NCBI GenBank assembly: GCA_014359885.1
Contig: JACIYN010000069.1
Coordinates: forward strand, 1-43,001
Direction of reading: 5' to 3'
DNA: 43,001 bases
Source of the DNA: Desulfacinum sp.
GTDB taxonomy: Bacteria; Desulfobacterota; Syntrophobacteria; Syntrophobacterales; DSM-9756
Positions 1 to 7,472 of this stretch are shown here, piece after piece. The notes below the pieces were generated by a model. The model worked only from the letters and a program-made list of their open reading frames with translations. It had not been told where the DNA came from and searched no databases. The translations under genes were made by a program, and so were the position numbers. Numbering within the stretch: the stretch's first letter is position 1; each line of letters starts with the position of its first letter.

Positions 1-200
1 CCCAGGCCGTAGAAGGCCGCGTGGCCGAGGGAGATCTGGCCCGCATAGCCCATGAGCATGTTGAGGCCCAGGGCCAGCAGGGTGTGGATGCCGATGATGG
101 TGAGCAGTTGCTGGTGGTAGGCGTTGGAGACGGTCACGGAGGCCACGGCGATGACGCCCGCGAACGCCGCCGTGGCCCAAAGCCTGTTCTTGCCGGTCAC
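1..200 (-). CDS. livM: Branched-chain amino acid ABC transporter permease LivM (5' part only)
   Basis: Only the first 66 codons lie in the window; the gene runs off the left edge. The start is GTG at 200, with GGGAGG just upstream. The N-terminus has a hydrophobic first helix followed by the strongly conserved LivM segment GYAGQISLGHAAFYGL, which identifies the inner-membrane permease partner of LivH. It follows livK and livH on the same strand, so it is probably the distal gene of the paaK-ACT-livKH operon. Unusually, about 500 bp of repeat-bearing DNA separates it from livH, so it may depend on read-through or on its own promoter. Confidence 0.85.
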   Translation of the reverse strand, partial: MTGKNRLWATAAFAGVIAVASVTVSNAYHQQLLTIIGIHTLLALGLNMLMGYAGQISLGHAAFYGL

Positions 201-381
201 GGATCCTCCCCTGGTGTCCGTCTGAACGGAACGTTGCGCTTACACGGGAACCCTCCCGGTGACCCGTCCCGTGGAAGCCCCCCTTCCTCCACCCCGCACA
301 CAAACGGGATGCTTTCAAAGGGTTGGTCTATCACGGAACCTCCCATTTTGCCATGCGCCATGGCCCGTACACCTCGGCGAC

Positions 382-600
382 GCGTTGTCCGTAAATGGGT
401 CTCCTCCATCAACCGACAAGGGATCCGACGTCTTCCGTAGCCGCGGGGCTTCAGCCCCGCGGAGAGGATCCATCCCAGCCACACGAAACAGCACGCCACG
501 CCCGAGGATCCATCCAACGTTCGGGGATTCCTCCGCAGCCCTGAAGGGCTGCGCTACGAGAAAAGCCGTCATCCTCAGCCTTTTGGGAACTTGTCCGGAA
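382..600. mobile_element. MITE-like/BIME-like element, copy A (divergent)
   Basis: This lies in the 505-bp livH-livM gap. It carries a GC palindrome CGTAGCCGCGGGGCTTCAGC (start 436) and, about 100 bp on, a second palindrome GCAGCCCTGAAGGGCTGC followed by GCTACG (535-559). The 124-bp core is bounded by CGTAG and CTACG. Related copies are at 5516-5735, 10746-10968 and 32472-32690. The outer arms here are the most degraded, so the outer limits are approximate. No coding sequence is seen in the gap. Confidence 0.6.
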
Positions 601-705
601 ACGAACCCGAAAGCCTCTCCCCCTGGGAGCGCGGGCCTCCGGTCCGCACGAGAGGCGGGCGAGACGCCCGCACGCCCAGGAAAGCGGCGTTCCCGGGCAA
701 GCCCT

Positions 706-1590
706 TCAGAACCGCGTGGCCGCCTTTTGGCCCAGGATCCCCGAAGGCCGGGCCATGAGGATGACCAGGAGGATCAGGAACGCGATGGCGTCCTTGATCC
801 CGGACGAGACGAGGCCCACCCCCAGGGATTCCAGCACGCCCAGGAGCAGCCCTCCCACGGCCGCTCCCCAGTGGCTCCCCAGGCCCCCCAGCATGGCGGC
901 GCAGAAGCCCTTGAGGCCCAACATGGTCCCCATGTCGTAGGCGGCCATGGTGATGGGGGAGATGATGATCCCGCCGATGCCTCCCAGGGCAGCGCTCATG
1001 GCGAAGGCCAGCAGCACCATGCGGTCGCTGGGGATGCCCAGGATCCAGGCGCCGTTTCGGTTGATGGCGCAGGCCTCCATGGCCTTCCCGGTCAGGGTTC
1101 GCTTGGTGAAGAGGTGAAGGCCGACCATGAGCAGGGCCACCACGGCCAGGATCCACAGGCTCTGAGGCATGATGGCGGCCCCCCTGATCCGGATGGGGGC
1201 CCCCGCCCCGAAGCCCGAAACGCTATGGGGGTCCTTTCCCCAGAAGAGCATGGCCAGGCCGCGCAGGAAAATGCCGGCTCCCACCGTGATGATGATGAGC
1301 GTGATGGGTTCCGGTTTCTTTACGGGCCGGATGGCCAGCCGTTCCAGCAGCACGCCCAGCAGCCCCACCGCCAGGGTCACCGTGGGAAAGGCCGCCCACA
1401 GGGGCCAGCCCAGCGCGGAAAGCAGGGTGAAGAGCCCCAGGGATCCCAGCATGACGAACTCACCCTGGGCGAAGTTCACCAGCTCCGTGGCGTTGTAGAG
1501 CATGGTGAAACCCAGGGCGATCACGGCGTAGATCGCCCCTGTGGTGATCCCGCTTAGGAGGTATTGGAGGATTTCGCTCATGATGTCCAC
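706..1590 (-). CDS. livH: Branched-chain amino acid ABC transporter permease LivH
   Basis: This is a 294-residue polytopic membrane protein of the LivH family. Recognisable segments are the N-terminal LLSGITTGAIYAVIALGF, the following NFAQGEFVMLG, and the C-terminal GGLGSHWGAAVGGLLLG region preceding a last helix and ARPSGILG. It forms the inner-membrane channel of a high-affinity ABC importer with LivM. The start is GTG at 1590, with an in-frame ATG at 1581 as an alternative. It begins 7 nt after the livK stop, so the two are cotranscribed. Substrates in this family are mainly Leu/Ile/Val, but Liv-type importers also carry Phe, aromatic acids or amides. The operon's Phe-rich leader makes an aromatic substrate worth considering. 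Confidence 0.93.
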   Translation of the reverse strand: MDIMSEILQYLLSGITTGAIYAVIALGFTMLYNATELVNFAQGEFVMLGSLGLFTLLSALGWPLWAAFPTVTLAVGLLGVLLERLAIRPVKKPEPITLIIITVGAGIFLRGLAMLFWGKDPHSVSGFGAGAPIRIRGAAIMPQSLWILAVVALLMVGLHLFTKRTLTGKAMEACAINRNGAWILGIPSDRMVLLAFAMSAALGGIGGIIISPITMAAYDMGTMLGLKGFCAAMLGGLGSHWGAAVGGLLLGVLESLGVGLVSSGIKDAIAFLILLVILMARPSGILGQKAATRF

Positions 1591-1597
1591 ATGTTAC

Positions 1598-2758
1598 CTA
1601 ATCGAGGAGCTTCCAGGTGCCGTTTCGGATCTCCACCATGACGAAGGCGTCCTCTCCCAGGCCGTTATGGTCCTTTTCCGAGAAGTTGAAGGTGCCGCTG
1701 ATCCCCACGTGGCCGGAGATCTTTTCCAGGTTGTCCCGGATCTTGGCCTTGTCGCCGCCCGTTCCCGCCATGGCCTTGGCCAGCAGGTGCATGGCGTCGT
1801 AGGCGTAGCCGCCGAAGCCGGAAACGCCTCCGCCGTAGCGCTTGTTGTAGTCGGCGATGTATTGGAGCAGCACCGGCTTTTGGGGATCGCTTTCGGGCAG
1901 CAGATCCGCCACCAGGATCTTACCCGTGGGAAGGCGTACGCCTTCGGCCGCCTCCCCCGCCAGTTCGATGAACTTGGGCGAAGCCACGCCGTGGCTCTGG
2001 TAGAGCGGTAGGGTCATGCCCAGCTGGCGCATGTTCTTGGCCACCACGGCCGGTCCCGGATTGGTGCCCCAGCAGATGACCGCGTCGGGTTCTTCCTTGC
2101 GGATCTTGGTGAGCTGGGCCGTCATGTCCGTATCGCCCGCCCCGAAGGCCTGTTCACTCACCACCTGGATGCCGTAGCCCTCGGCCTGCTGCAGCAGCTG
2201 GTCCCGGCCGCTCACGCCGAAGGCATTGGTGACCGTGAGGATGCCCACCTTCTTAATGCCGTGCTTTTGCATGTGCTTGTAGATGGCCGCCACGGCCAGC
2301 ACGTCGCTTTGGGCCGTCTTGAAGACCCACGGCTTGACCGGCTCCACGATCTGGATGCCGGCCGCGCAGCTGATGAAAGGCACTCCCAGCCGCTCCACGA
2401 TGGGCACCACCGCCAGCGTGGTGGGCGTGCGGCTCGGGCCGATAATGGCCACCACGTTGTCCTTGCTGATGAGCTTGTTGACGGCCAGCACGGTCTTGGT
2501 GGGATCCCCTTCCGTGTCGTAGATCACCGCTTCCACGGGACGCCCGTCGATGCCGCCGCGGGCGTTGATCTCATCCACGGCCATCTCCAGGCTCTTCTTT
2601 ACCGGATCTCCCAGAAAGGAGGCGGGGCCGGTCACGGCAAAGATGCCGCCGATCTTGTAGGCCTCGGCGGCAAAAACCGCCGGGGCGCACCAAAGCATAC
2701 CCAGCGCCACGATCAGTGCCGTCATCCAACAGATCGACTTCACGCTTCTTCTTTTCAT
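1598..2758 (-). CDS. livK: Liv-type periplasmic substrate-binding protein
   Basis: This 386-residue type I periplasmic binding protein has a clear Sec signal peptide: MKRR, a hydrophobic core, and cleavage near AVFA-AEA. The mature protein opens with YKIGGIFAVTGPASFLGDP and contains the ligand-pocket region IIGPSRTPTTLAVVP, both typical of the LivJ/LivK family. It captures an amino acid or related carboxylate and delivers it to LivHM. AGGAGG lies just upstream of the ATG. The gene follows the ACT-domain gene by 77 bp and precedes livH by 7 bp. Specificity cannot be read from the sequence. The ATPase subunits LivG and LivF would be expected beyond the left edge. Confidence 0.93.
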   Translation of the reverse strand: MKRRSVKSICWMTALIVALGMLWCAPAVFAAEAYKIGGIFAVTGPASFLGDPVKKSLEMAVDEINARGGIDGRPVEAVIYDTEGDPTKTVLAVNKLISKDNVVAIIGPSRTPTTLAVVPIVERLGVPFISCAAGIQIVEPVKPWVFKTAQSDVLAVAAIYKHMQKHGIKKVGILTVTNAFGVSGRDQLLQQAEGYGIQVVSEQAFGAGDTDMTAQLTKIRKEEPDAVICWGTNPGPAVVAKNMRQLGMTLPLYQSHGVASPKFIELAGEAAEGVRLPTGKILVADLLPESDPQKPVLLQYIADYNKRYGGGVSGFGGYAYDAMHLLAKAMAGTGGDKAKIRDNLEKISGHVGISGTFNFSEKDHNGLGEDAFVMVEIRNGTWKLLD

Positions 2759-2835
2759 GGCACAACCTCCTCCTTTTCCGGGATGAAGGGGTGGGGGCCG
2801 GAACCGCCCCCGCGGCGGCGTCCGGCCGGCACCCG

Positions 2836-3267
2836 TTACATGGTGTAGACCTTGCTCCCGTTGATCACCGTGACACCGTTTTCCGTGAGCACCCGAACCG
2901 CCTCGTCCAGGTTGTCGAACCGGAAGATGATCACGGCGTTATTGCCGCTCTGCTGGACGAAGGCGTACATGTATTCCACGTTGATGCCCGCCTTTCTCAG
3001 GATGTCCAGGATCCGGTGCAGGCCGCCGGGCCGATCCTCCACCTCCACGGCCACCACGTCGGTCTTGCCCACGGTGAAGCCTCCGGCCTTCAGGGCCTGC
3101 TTGGCCTTTTCGTTATCGTTGACGATCAGGCGAAGGATTCCGAAGTCCGATGTGTCCGCCAGGGACAGGGCCCGGATGTTCACCCCGGCCTCCGAAAGGA
3201 TCCGGGTCACTTCCGCCAGCCGTCCCGCCTTGTTTTCCAAAAAGACCGAAATTTGTTCCACGCGCAT
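2836..3267 (-). CDS. Tandem ACT-domain amino-acid-binding protein
   Basis: The protein is 143 residues long and made of two ACT domains (about 1-70 and 71-143). The first starts [20 protein letters not shown]; the second has [20 protein letters not shown], each with the glycine-containing turn of amino-acid-sensing ACT folds. The ATG at 3267 is chosen over an upstream in-frame ATG because GGAGG precedes it directly. Proteins of this kind sit next to phenylacetate-CoA ligase genes in many anaerobes and archaea. They probably bind an aromatic or branched amino acid and modulate a partner enzyme. Position between paaK and livK, under a Phe-type attenuator, supports a Phe-sensing role (inference). 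Confidence 0.85.
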   Translation of the reverse strand: MRVEQISVFLENKAGRLAEVTRILSEAGVNIRALSLADTSDFGILRLIVNDNEKAKQALKAGGFTVGKTDVVAVEVEDRPGGLHRILDILRKAGINVEYMYAFVQQSGNNAVIIFRFDNLDEAVRVLTENGVTVINGSKVYTM

Positions 3268-3318
3268 CCTCGGTCCTCCTTTCCTTGCTGTTGTTGAACC
3301 GATGGGGGTTTGTTGCCT

Positions 3319-3342
3319 GGGCTCAGGAAATTTCCTGAGCCC
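3319..3342. promoter_or_regulatory. 24-bp perfect palindrome between paaK and the ACT gene
   Basis: The half-site GGGCTCAGGAAA is followed at once by its exact reverse complement, giving a two-fold symmetric 24-mer in the 151-bp paaK-ACT gap. No T-run follows on either strand, so it is not an obvious intrinsic terminator. It could be a dimeric regulator's operator or an mRNA processing hairpin. Confidence 0.5.
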
Positions 3343-3418
3343 CACGTAAATCCTGCTGGTTGCGGCAGTCGGCCCCTCACGGGCAGCGAAATGCGCGTTC
3401 GCGCCGGCGCCGGGGCTC

Positions 3419-4720
3419 CTAGAGCTTGCGGTTGTCGATCACCCGCACGGCCTTGCCTTCGCTGCGCGCGATGCTCTTGGGCTCCACCAGCTTCACCTTA
3501 GCAGAAACCCCCAGGTACTCCTTGATGTTTTTGGCGATGAGCTTTTCCAGGCTCTGCAGGCCCTTGATCTCGTCGGTAAAGGCCTTCTCTCCCACTTCCA
3601 CCAGGACGGTGAGCATGTCCAGCGTGCCTTCCCGGTCCACCACCAGCTGGTAGTGGGGTTCCACGCCGTCGATTTCCATGAGCACGCTCTCGATCTGGGA
3701 CGGGAAGACGTTCACTCCGCGGATGATGAGCATGTCGTCGGTTCGACCGCTCACCCGGTTCATGCGCACGTGGGTCCGGCCGCAGATGCAGGGTTCGGGA
3801 TTGAGGCTCGTGATGTCCCGGGTGCGGTAGCGGATCACGGGGAAGGCTTCCTTGGTGATGGACGTGAAGACCAGCTCGCCCGTCTCCCCGTAGGGCAGCA
3901 CTTCCCCCGTTTCCGGATCGATGATCTCGGGGATGAAATGGTCTTCGAAGATGTGGAGCCCCGCCTTGGCTTCCAGACATTCCACGGCCACGCCCGGTCC
4001 GATCACCTCGCTCAGCCCGTAGATGTCCACGGCGTCCAGGTTGAGCTTTTTCTCGATCTCCCGGCGCATCTTTTCCGACCACGGCTCCGCGCCGAAGATG
4101 CCCGCCTTGAACTTCAGGTCCCTGAAGTCCACGCCCATCTCCTGGGCCACTTCCGCCAGATGGAGGGCGTAGGACGGGGTGCAGGTGAGGATGGTGGCGC
4201 CGAAATCCTTCATGATCATGATCTGGCGCTTGGTGTTTCCGCCCGAAATGGGGATGACCGACGCCCCCAGCCGCTCCGCGCCGTAATGGACGCCCAGGCC
4301 GCCCGTGAAAAGACCGTAGCCGTAGGCGTTGTGGATGATGTCGCCCCGGGTGGCCCCGGCCGCCGCCAGGGACCGGGCCATCAGCTCCGCCCACGTGTTC
4401 ACGTCCCGGGCCGTGTAGCCCACCACCGTGGGCTTTCCGGTGGTGCCCGACGAGGCGTGGATGCGCACCACGTTGTCTATGGGCACGGCGAACAGGCCGA
4501 ACGGATAGTTGTCCCGAAGGTCCTGCTTGGTGGTGAACGGGACCCGCCTGAGGTCGTCCAGGGACTTCATGTCCGCCGGTTTGAAACCGGCCTCGTCGAA
4601 GCGCTTCCTGTAGAAAGGCACCGTGGCGTAGACCCGCTGGAGCGTGGCCTGCAGGCGCCGCAGTTGGATGGCTTCCAAGGCTTCGCGAGGCATGGTTTCG
4701 TACTCGATGTCGTGGATCAT
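3419..4720 (-). CDS. paaK: Phenylacetate-CoA ligase (AMP-forming)
   Basis: This 433-residue cytosolic adenylate-forming enzyme converts an aryl acetate (phenylacetate, possibly indole- or hydroxyphenylacetate), ATP and CoA to the aryl-acetyl-CoA. The phosphate-binding loop SSGTTGKP is at 90-97, followed by [10 protein letters not shown], and the PaaK-specific [19 protein letters not shown] comes later. The C-terminal domain has the hinge region [20 protein letters not shown]. Length is typical. AGGAG lies 9 nt before the ATG. It is the first structural gene behind a Phe-rich leader peptide and attenuator, and is followed by an ACT-domain protein and livKHM. Attenuation by Phe is a biosynthetic logic. 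It fits salvage of phenylacetate to phenylalanine through reductive carboxylation better than catabolism (inference). Confidence 0.93.
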   Translation of the reverse strand: MIHDIEYETMPREALEAIQLRRLQATLQRVYATVPFYRKRFDEAGFKPADMKSLDDLRRVPFTTKQDLRDNYPFGLFAVPIDNVVRIHASSGTTGKPTVVGYTARDVNTWAELMARSLAAAGATRGDIIHNAYGYGLFTGGLGVHYGAERLGASVIPISGGNTKRQIMIMKDFGATILTCTPSYALHLAEVAQEMGVDFRDLKFKAGIFGAEPWSEKMRREIEKKLNLDAVDIYGLSEVIGPGVAVECLEAKAGLHIFEDHFIPEIIDPETGEVLPYGETGELVFTSITKEAFPVIRYRTRDITSLNPEPCICGRTHVRMNRVSGRTDDMLIIRGVNVFPSQIESVLMEIDGVEPHYQLVVDREGTLDMLTVLVEVGEKAFTDEIKGLQSLEKLIAKNIKEYLGVSAKVKLVEPKSIARSEGKAVRVIDNRKL

Positions 4721-4777
4721 TCTTCCCCTTCTCCTTTCCCTGTAAGGTTCCCCCAGCGCGAAAACGCAAAGACCGAC

Positions 4778-4815
4778 AAAAAAGGCCGTGAGTTCCCGGT
4801 GAACCCACGGCCCTT
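4778..4815 (-). terminator. Intrinsic terminator of the paaK attenuator
   Basis: On the minus strand GGCCGTGGGTTC (4812-4801) pairs with GAACTCACGGCC (4795-4784) around a 5-nt loop. There is one G-T wobble, and the stem can extend by three further pairs. Six T residues (4783-4778) follow. It lies about 57 nt before the paaK start, with no complete protein gene upstream other than the leader peptide, so it must act inside the paaK leader. Confidence 0.85.
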
Positions 4816-4913
4816 AAAACAGCAACAGCCATGGGTTCCGTTTTCGTCCACCCATGGCTGCCTTTCTTCCTCGGCTACGGTCCGCTTCGCCTACCTTCCC
4901 CGGCCATGGGCAG
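4801..4913 (-). promoter_or_regulatory. Antiterminator segments of a Phe attenuator
   Basis: Reading the minus strand, four overlapping pairings are visible. Segment 0 (4913-4903, in the leader's last codons) pairs with segment 1 (4858-4848), with two wobbles. Segment 1 (4860-4850, CAGCCATGGGT) pairs perfectly with segment 2 (4836-4826). Segment 2 (4838-4828) pairs with segment 3 (4811-4801), with one wobble. Segment 3 pairs with the terminator's 3' arm. The pairings alternate: 0:1 with 2:3 blocks the terminator, while 1:2 with 3:4 forms it. A ribosome stalled on early Phe codons leaves segment 0 free. A ribosome at the stop codon covers it. Confidence 0.8.
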
Positions 4914-4977
4914 ACTTCCTAAAAAAGAAGCCCCCGAAAAAACCGAAAAAGCGAAAGCGAAAGAACCGGTTGTCCAT
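4891..4977 (-). CDS. Phe-rich leader peptide of the paaK operon
   Basis: This is a 28-codon ORF beginning MDNRFFRFRFFGFFGG. Phe occupies positions 5, 6, 8, 10, 11, 13, 14, 17, 18 and 19, ten of 28 residues, using both TTC and TTT. It ends in TAG 30 nt before the first antiterminator segment. The only candidate Shine-Dalgarno, AGGGA, is rather far from the ATG, so initiation looks weak. Composition, size and position directly before alternating hairpins match the leader peptides (such as PheL) that couple translation at Phe codons to transcription attenuation. It is not expected to have a function as a protein. Confidence 0.85.
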   Translation of the reverse strand: MDNRFFRFRFFGFFGGFFFRKSAHGRGR

Positions 4978-5032
4978 GTTCGTATCGTCGTCCCTGTGTG
5001 TTGCGGGTTTGTGGTTGCGGCGTTCCAAGCTG

Positions 5033-5060
5033 ATTAGCCAATAAACGCACGTCCTGTCAA
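5033..5060 (-). promoter_or_regulatory. Sigma-70-type promoter for the leader-paaK operon
   Basis: On the minus strand TTGACA (5060-5055) is followed after 16 nt by GCTAAT (5038-5033; 4 of 6 matches to TATAAT). Transcription would start near 5026, about 50 nt before the leader ATG. It is the only consensus-like promoter seen in the paaK upstream region. Confidence 0.6.
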
Positions 5061-5078
5061 GCGGAAAGAAGCCACGGG

Positions 5079-5213
5079 GCGTAAGGCGTAAGGCGTGAGG
5101 GGTGAGGCGTAAGGCGTGAGGGGTGAGGCGTGAGGGGTGAGGGGTGAGGGGTAGAGGGATAGGGGGTAAGGGGATAGGGGGCGGGGAGATGGGCAGAGCG
5201 GCAGGGGTGAGGG
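5079..5213. repeat. Heptamer tandem array (GCGTAAG / GGGTGAG type)
   Basis: These are imperfect 7-bp tandem units, from GCGTAAG and GCGTGAG on the left drifting to GGGTGAG, GGGTAGA and GGGATAG on the right. The array begins about 20 bp upstream of the paaK -35 box. No gene ends here, unlike most other arrays in the window. The G-rich strand is the plus strand. Confidence 0.85.
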
Positions 5214-5274
5214 CCGTGGGGTGTTTCTTCTCCCCCCTTTTCCAAAGCCGACAATGACCCATACTTGAGGCAGC

Positions 5275-5295
5275 GGGCGGGCATAAAGCCCGCCC
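5275..5295. repeat. REP-like palindrome
   Basis: GGGCGGGC and GCCCGCCC flank a 5-nt loop, followed by CCTACGGG. It resembles the GTAGGGGCG-type extragenic palindromes at 5411-5432 and 36302-36333. No T-run follows. Confidence 0.6.
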
Positions 5296-5410
5296 CTACG
5301 GGAACGGATGGGCCTCCTGGGTAGGGGCGGGGGGATTGGAAACCGATGATTGGCAACTTTGTTGGAACCCGGCAATCCGGAGATGGTTTGGGAGAGATCC
5401 TGTTGCGGCA

Positions 5411-5432
5411 GGGGCGGTTCGCGAACCGCCCC
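5411..5432. repeat. REP-like palindrome
   Basis: A perfect 22-nt palindrome (half-site GGGGCGGTTCG), followed by TACGCC. It is the same class of extragenic palindrome as at 5275 and 36302. The 4978-5775 stretch otherwise holds only the promoter, the heptamer array and MITE copy B. Confidence 0.6.
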
Positions 5433-5515
5433 TACGCCGGTGGCGGCCGGGCCTTGCACCATGCAGGGGGGAACGGAGCGGGCGTATGCCATGCCGGCGG
5501 AAACCGGGTGGGCTC

Positions 5516-5735
5516 GGGGGCCTGTCCGGGAATGGCTCTCTGACACAGGAGCCCGGGCATGGCCGCTCTCTTCGTAGCCGCGGGGCTTCAGCCCCGCGGG
5601 GAAGGGCACCGAAACCCCTTGACGTGACAAGCACTCCACCCGGCGGGCCATACGACATTCGGCGGCTTCTCCGCAGCCCTCAAGGGCTGCGCTACGAAAA
5701 AAGCGGCCATCCGGTGCGTTTCCGCACAGGGCCCT
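5516..5735 (+). mobile_element. MITE-like element, copy B
   Basis: This is about 220 bp. The core 5573-5696 starts CGTAGCCGCGGGGCTTCAGC and ends AGGGCTGCGCTACG. The outer arms are GGGGGCCTGTCCGGGAA on the left and the complement of GGCCCTGTGCGGAA on the right, forming imperfect terminal inverted repeats. The right arm aligns with those of the copies at 10746 and 32472 through GGATGGCCGCTTTTTTCGTAG-like sequence. It encodes nothing. Confidence 0.65.
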
Positions 5736-5776
5736 GGAGCCGCTCTCGAGCGTTGGACGTGGGGCGGCTTGCGGCG

Positions 5777-6460
5777 CTACAGGGCGTTTCTTTCCGCCTG
5801 GAGCAGGCCGTCGCCGGGATAGGCCCCTTCCGTCTTCAACGCCAGGTCGTAGTAGCCCCGGGCCCCTTCTCGGTCGCCTTTTTGGGCCGCCAGCCGCGCC
5901 TGGTGCCAGAGGCACTCGCGCTTCAGCCCGTCGTCGGCCTTGACCGCCAGGCCGGACCAGGCGGCCAAGGCTTCGTCCACCCGCCCCAGGGCCTCCAGGG
6001 TCAGCGCCCTACCGTAGTCCACCGCCAGGTCCAGCGACGATCCCCGGGGGATCTCGCCGGCGGCCCGATCGTACCACTGGAGTGCTTCCTCGTGGCGGCC
6101 GGCTTCCTCAAGCAGCCGCGCCATGTCCACCATGGCCAGGGCTGCGGCCCCCGTTCCCCGGTGTTCCTCCAGGAAGGCCGTGAACGCGTCGAGTCGGGCC
6201 TTCAGGGCCTCCTGATTCCGGGGATCCACCGGCCCGTCGGCCGTGAGTCGCGCGTAGTCCCGGCCGGCGCTGCGCTCCTTGGACTGGTTGTAGAGCCCCA
6301 CGCCCCAGACGATGAGTGTCACCAGCACGATCCCCCCGACGGCTCCGGCCAGATAGGCCACGTTGGCCCGGCCCCACTCCAGCACGCGATCCGTGAAACT
6401 CAGGATCTCCTCGGCCTTTTCCGTGGGCTTCTTCTTCACCTTGATCTTCTTGGCTCCCAA
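5777..6460 (-). CDS. Membrane-anchored TPR protein (YfgM-like)
   Basis: The protein has 227 residues: a lysine-rich N-terminus (GAKKIKVKKKPTEK), one transmembrane helix at about 36-58 (YLAGAVGGIVLVTLIVWGVGL), then helical repeats in the periplasm. These include AALAMVDMARLLEEAGRHEE and a later YYDLALKT segment. The layout matches the TPR-like family of YfgM, which assists the Sec translocon and periplasmic chaperones. The start is TTG at 6460, backed by GGAGG 7 nt upstream; no ATG fits. It stands alone, with no operon partner on either side. The exact role is uncertain. Confidence 0.65.
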   Translation of the reverse strand: MGAKKIKVKKKPTEKAEEILSFTDRVLEWGRANVAYLAGAVGGIVLVTLIVWGVGLYNQSKERSAGRDYARLTADGPVDPRNQEALKARLDAFTAFLEEHRGTGAAALAMVDMARLLEEAGRHEEALQWYDRAAGEIPRGSSLDLAVDYGRALTLEALGRVDEALAAWSGLAVKADDGLKRECLWHQARLAAQKGDREGARGYYDLALKTEGAYPGDGLLQAERNAL

Positions 6461-6742
6461 AGCGTGTCCTCCCTATGACGGGCAAAGTCCGGTCCCCGCC
6501 GAAGCACTGCGAGGCATCTCTTCTGCAACGGATATTCCTGATAACAGAGGCCCGCGGAGAGGGTCAAGGGCCGAACCCCGCAAGCCGTCGAAATCCCGCC
6601 GCCCGGGTGGGCCTCTTGGGGAAAGCTGCCTTGCGGGAGAGCAGCCGCCGGCGTGCCGGCGACCGGGAAGGTTGACAATCGATGAGCTCTTTCCTAGTGT
6701 AAAGAAATAGTGGGAGAAGAGCCGAAAGGCCTTCCGGACATG

Positions 6743-6764
6743 GGGTGCCGAGAGGCGCCCTTTT
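6743..6764 (+). promoter_or_regulatory. Terminator-like hairpin with GAGAGG loop upstream of pyrR
   Basis: GGGTGCC and GGCGCCC pair around GAGA and are followed by TTTTC, 36 nt before the pyrR ATG. The loop and 3' arm read CCGAGAGG, resembling the conserved GAGAGG of PyrR-binding RNA loops in Gram-positive pyr leaders. It may be an autoregulatory attenuator, or simply a terminator with a chance match. The rest of 6461-6800 shows nothing else recognisable. Confidence 0.4.
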
Positions 6765-6800
6765 CATTTTCGCAGAAGCCCGCGAAAGGGTGAGCACGCC

Positions 6801-7355
6801 ATGGGTCGAGAGATTCAGGAACGGATCGTCATGGAACATTCGGAGATGGAGGGAGCCCTTCGCGAGATGGCCCGGCAGATCGTCCGGGACCTGGACGATC
6901 CCGAGCGCCTGGTGCTCGTGGGCATCCACACGGGGGGCGTCTACCTGGCCCAGCGCCTGGGGCAGATCCTGGAAAGGGAACACGGCCTCAAGGTCCCCAT
7001 CGGGACCCTGGATATCAATCTTTATCGGGACGACTGGTCCCGCCTCCACACACAACCCGTGGTCCGATCCACCCGGCTTCCCTTTTCCGTGGACGACAAG
7101 GACGTGGTGCTTGTGGACGATGTGCTCTTCACGGGACGGACCATCCGCGCCGCCCTGGACGCCCTCATGGACTACGGACGCCCCCGGCGGGTGCGCGTGG
7201 CGGCCCTGGTGGACAGGGGGCACCGGGAGCTGCCCATCTGCGCCCATTTCGTGGGCCTGGAGCTGGAAACCCTTCCGGAAGAGCAGGTGAACGTCTATCT
7301 GAAGGAAAAGGACGGCTCCGACCGCGTGGTGCTGGAATGTCGGACGGCCGCCTGA
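6801..7355 (+). CDS. pyrR: Bifunctional pyr operon regulator / uracil phosphoribosyltransferase PyrR
   Basis: This 184-residue cytosolic PRTase is of usual PyrR length. GIHTGG is at 41-46 and [11 protein letters not shown] at 69-79. The PRPP-binding loop [13 protein letters not shown] is at 102-114, and [11 protein letters not shown] and the usual C-terminal VYLKEKDG follow. It converts uracil and PRPP to UMP. In Firmicutes it also binds pyr leader RNA, which in Proteobacteria is unproven. It stands alone without pyr biosynthetic genes. The hairpin just upstream carries a GAGAGG element, which hints at autoregulation. The start at 6801 has AAAGGG upstream; ATG 6831 is an alternative. Its stop codon is the first TGA of a heptamer-repeat tract. 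Confidence 0.93.
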   Translation: MGREIQERIVMEHSEMEGALREMARQIVRDLDDPERLVLVGIHTGGVYLAQRLGQILEREHGLKVPIGTLDINLYRDDWSRLHTQPVVRSTRLPFSVDDKDVVLVDDVLFTGRTIRAALDALMDYGRPRRVRVAALVDRGHRELPICAHFVGLELETLPEEQVNVYLKEKDGSDRVVLECRTAA

Positions 7356-7396
7356 TGAGTGATGCGTTATGAGTGACGGGTGATGGGTGCAGGGGC
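7353..7396 (+). repeat. Short heptamer array starting on the pyrR stop codon
   Basis: Units TGATGAG, TGATGCG, TTATGAG, TGACGGG, TGATGGG follow one another from the pyrR TGA onward. The array runs on the coding strand of pyrR and meets the oppositely oriented array of the next gene. Confidence 0.7.
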
Positions 7397-7404
7397 GGCG
7401 CGGC

Positions 7405-7472
7405 TCACGCTCTACCCCCTACCCCCTACCCCCTATCCCCTATCCCTTGTCCCTTATCCCATCTACCCCTCA
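7405..7472 (-). repeat. Heptamer array starting on the stop codon of the dehydratase gene
   Basis: On the plus strand the units are CTACCCC, CTACCCC, CTATCCC, CTATCCC, TTGTCCC, TTATCCC. On the minus strand the series starts with the TGA stop of the dehydratase gene and reads TGAGGGG, TAGATGG, GATAAGG and onward. Orientation is opposite to the neighbouring pyrR array, so each convergent gene carries its own array. Confidence 0.75.

Noticed and set aside
4831..5037. Plus-strand ORFs starting at 4831 over the leader region
   Set aside because: They are antisense to the leader peptide and hairpins, with no ribosome binding site.
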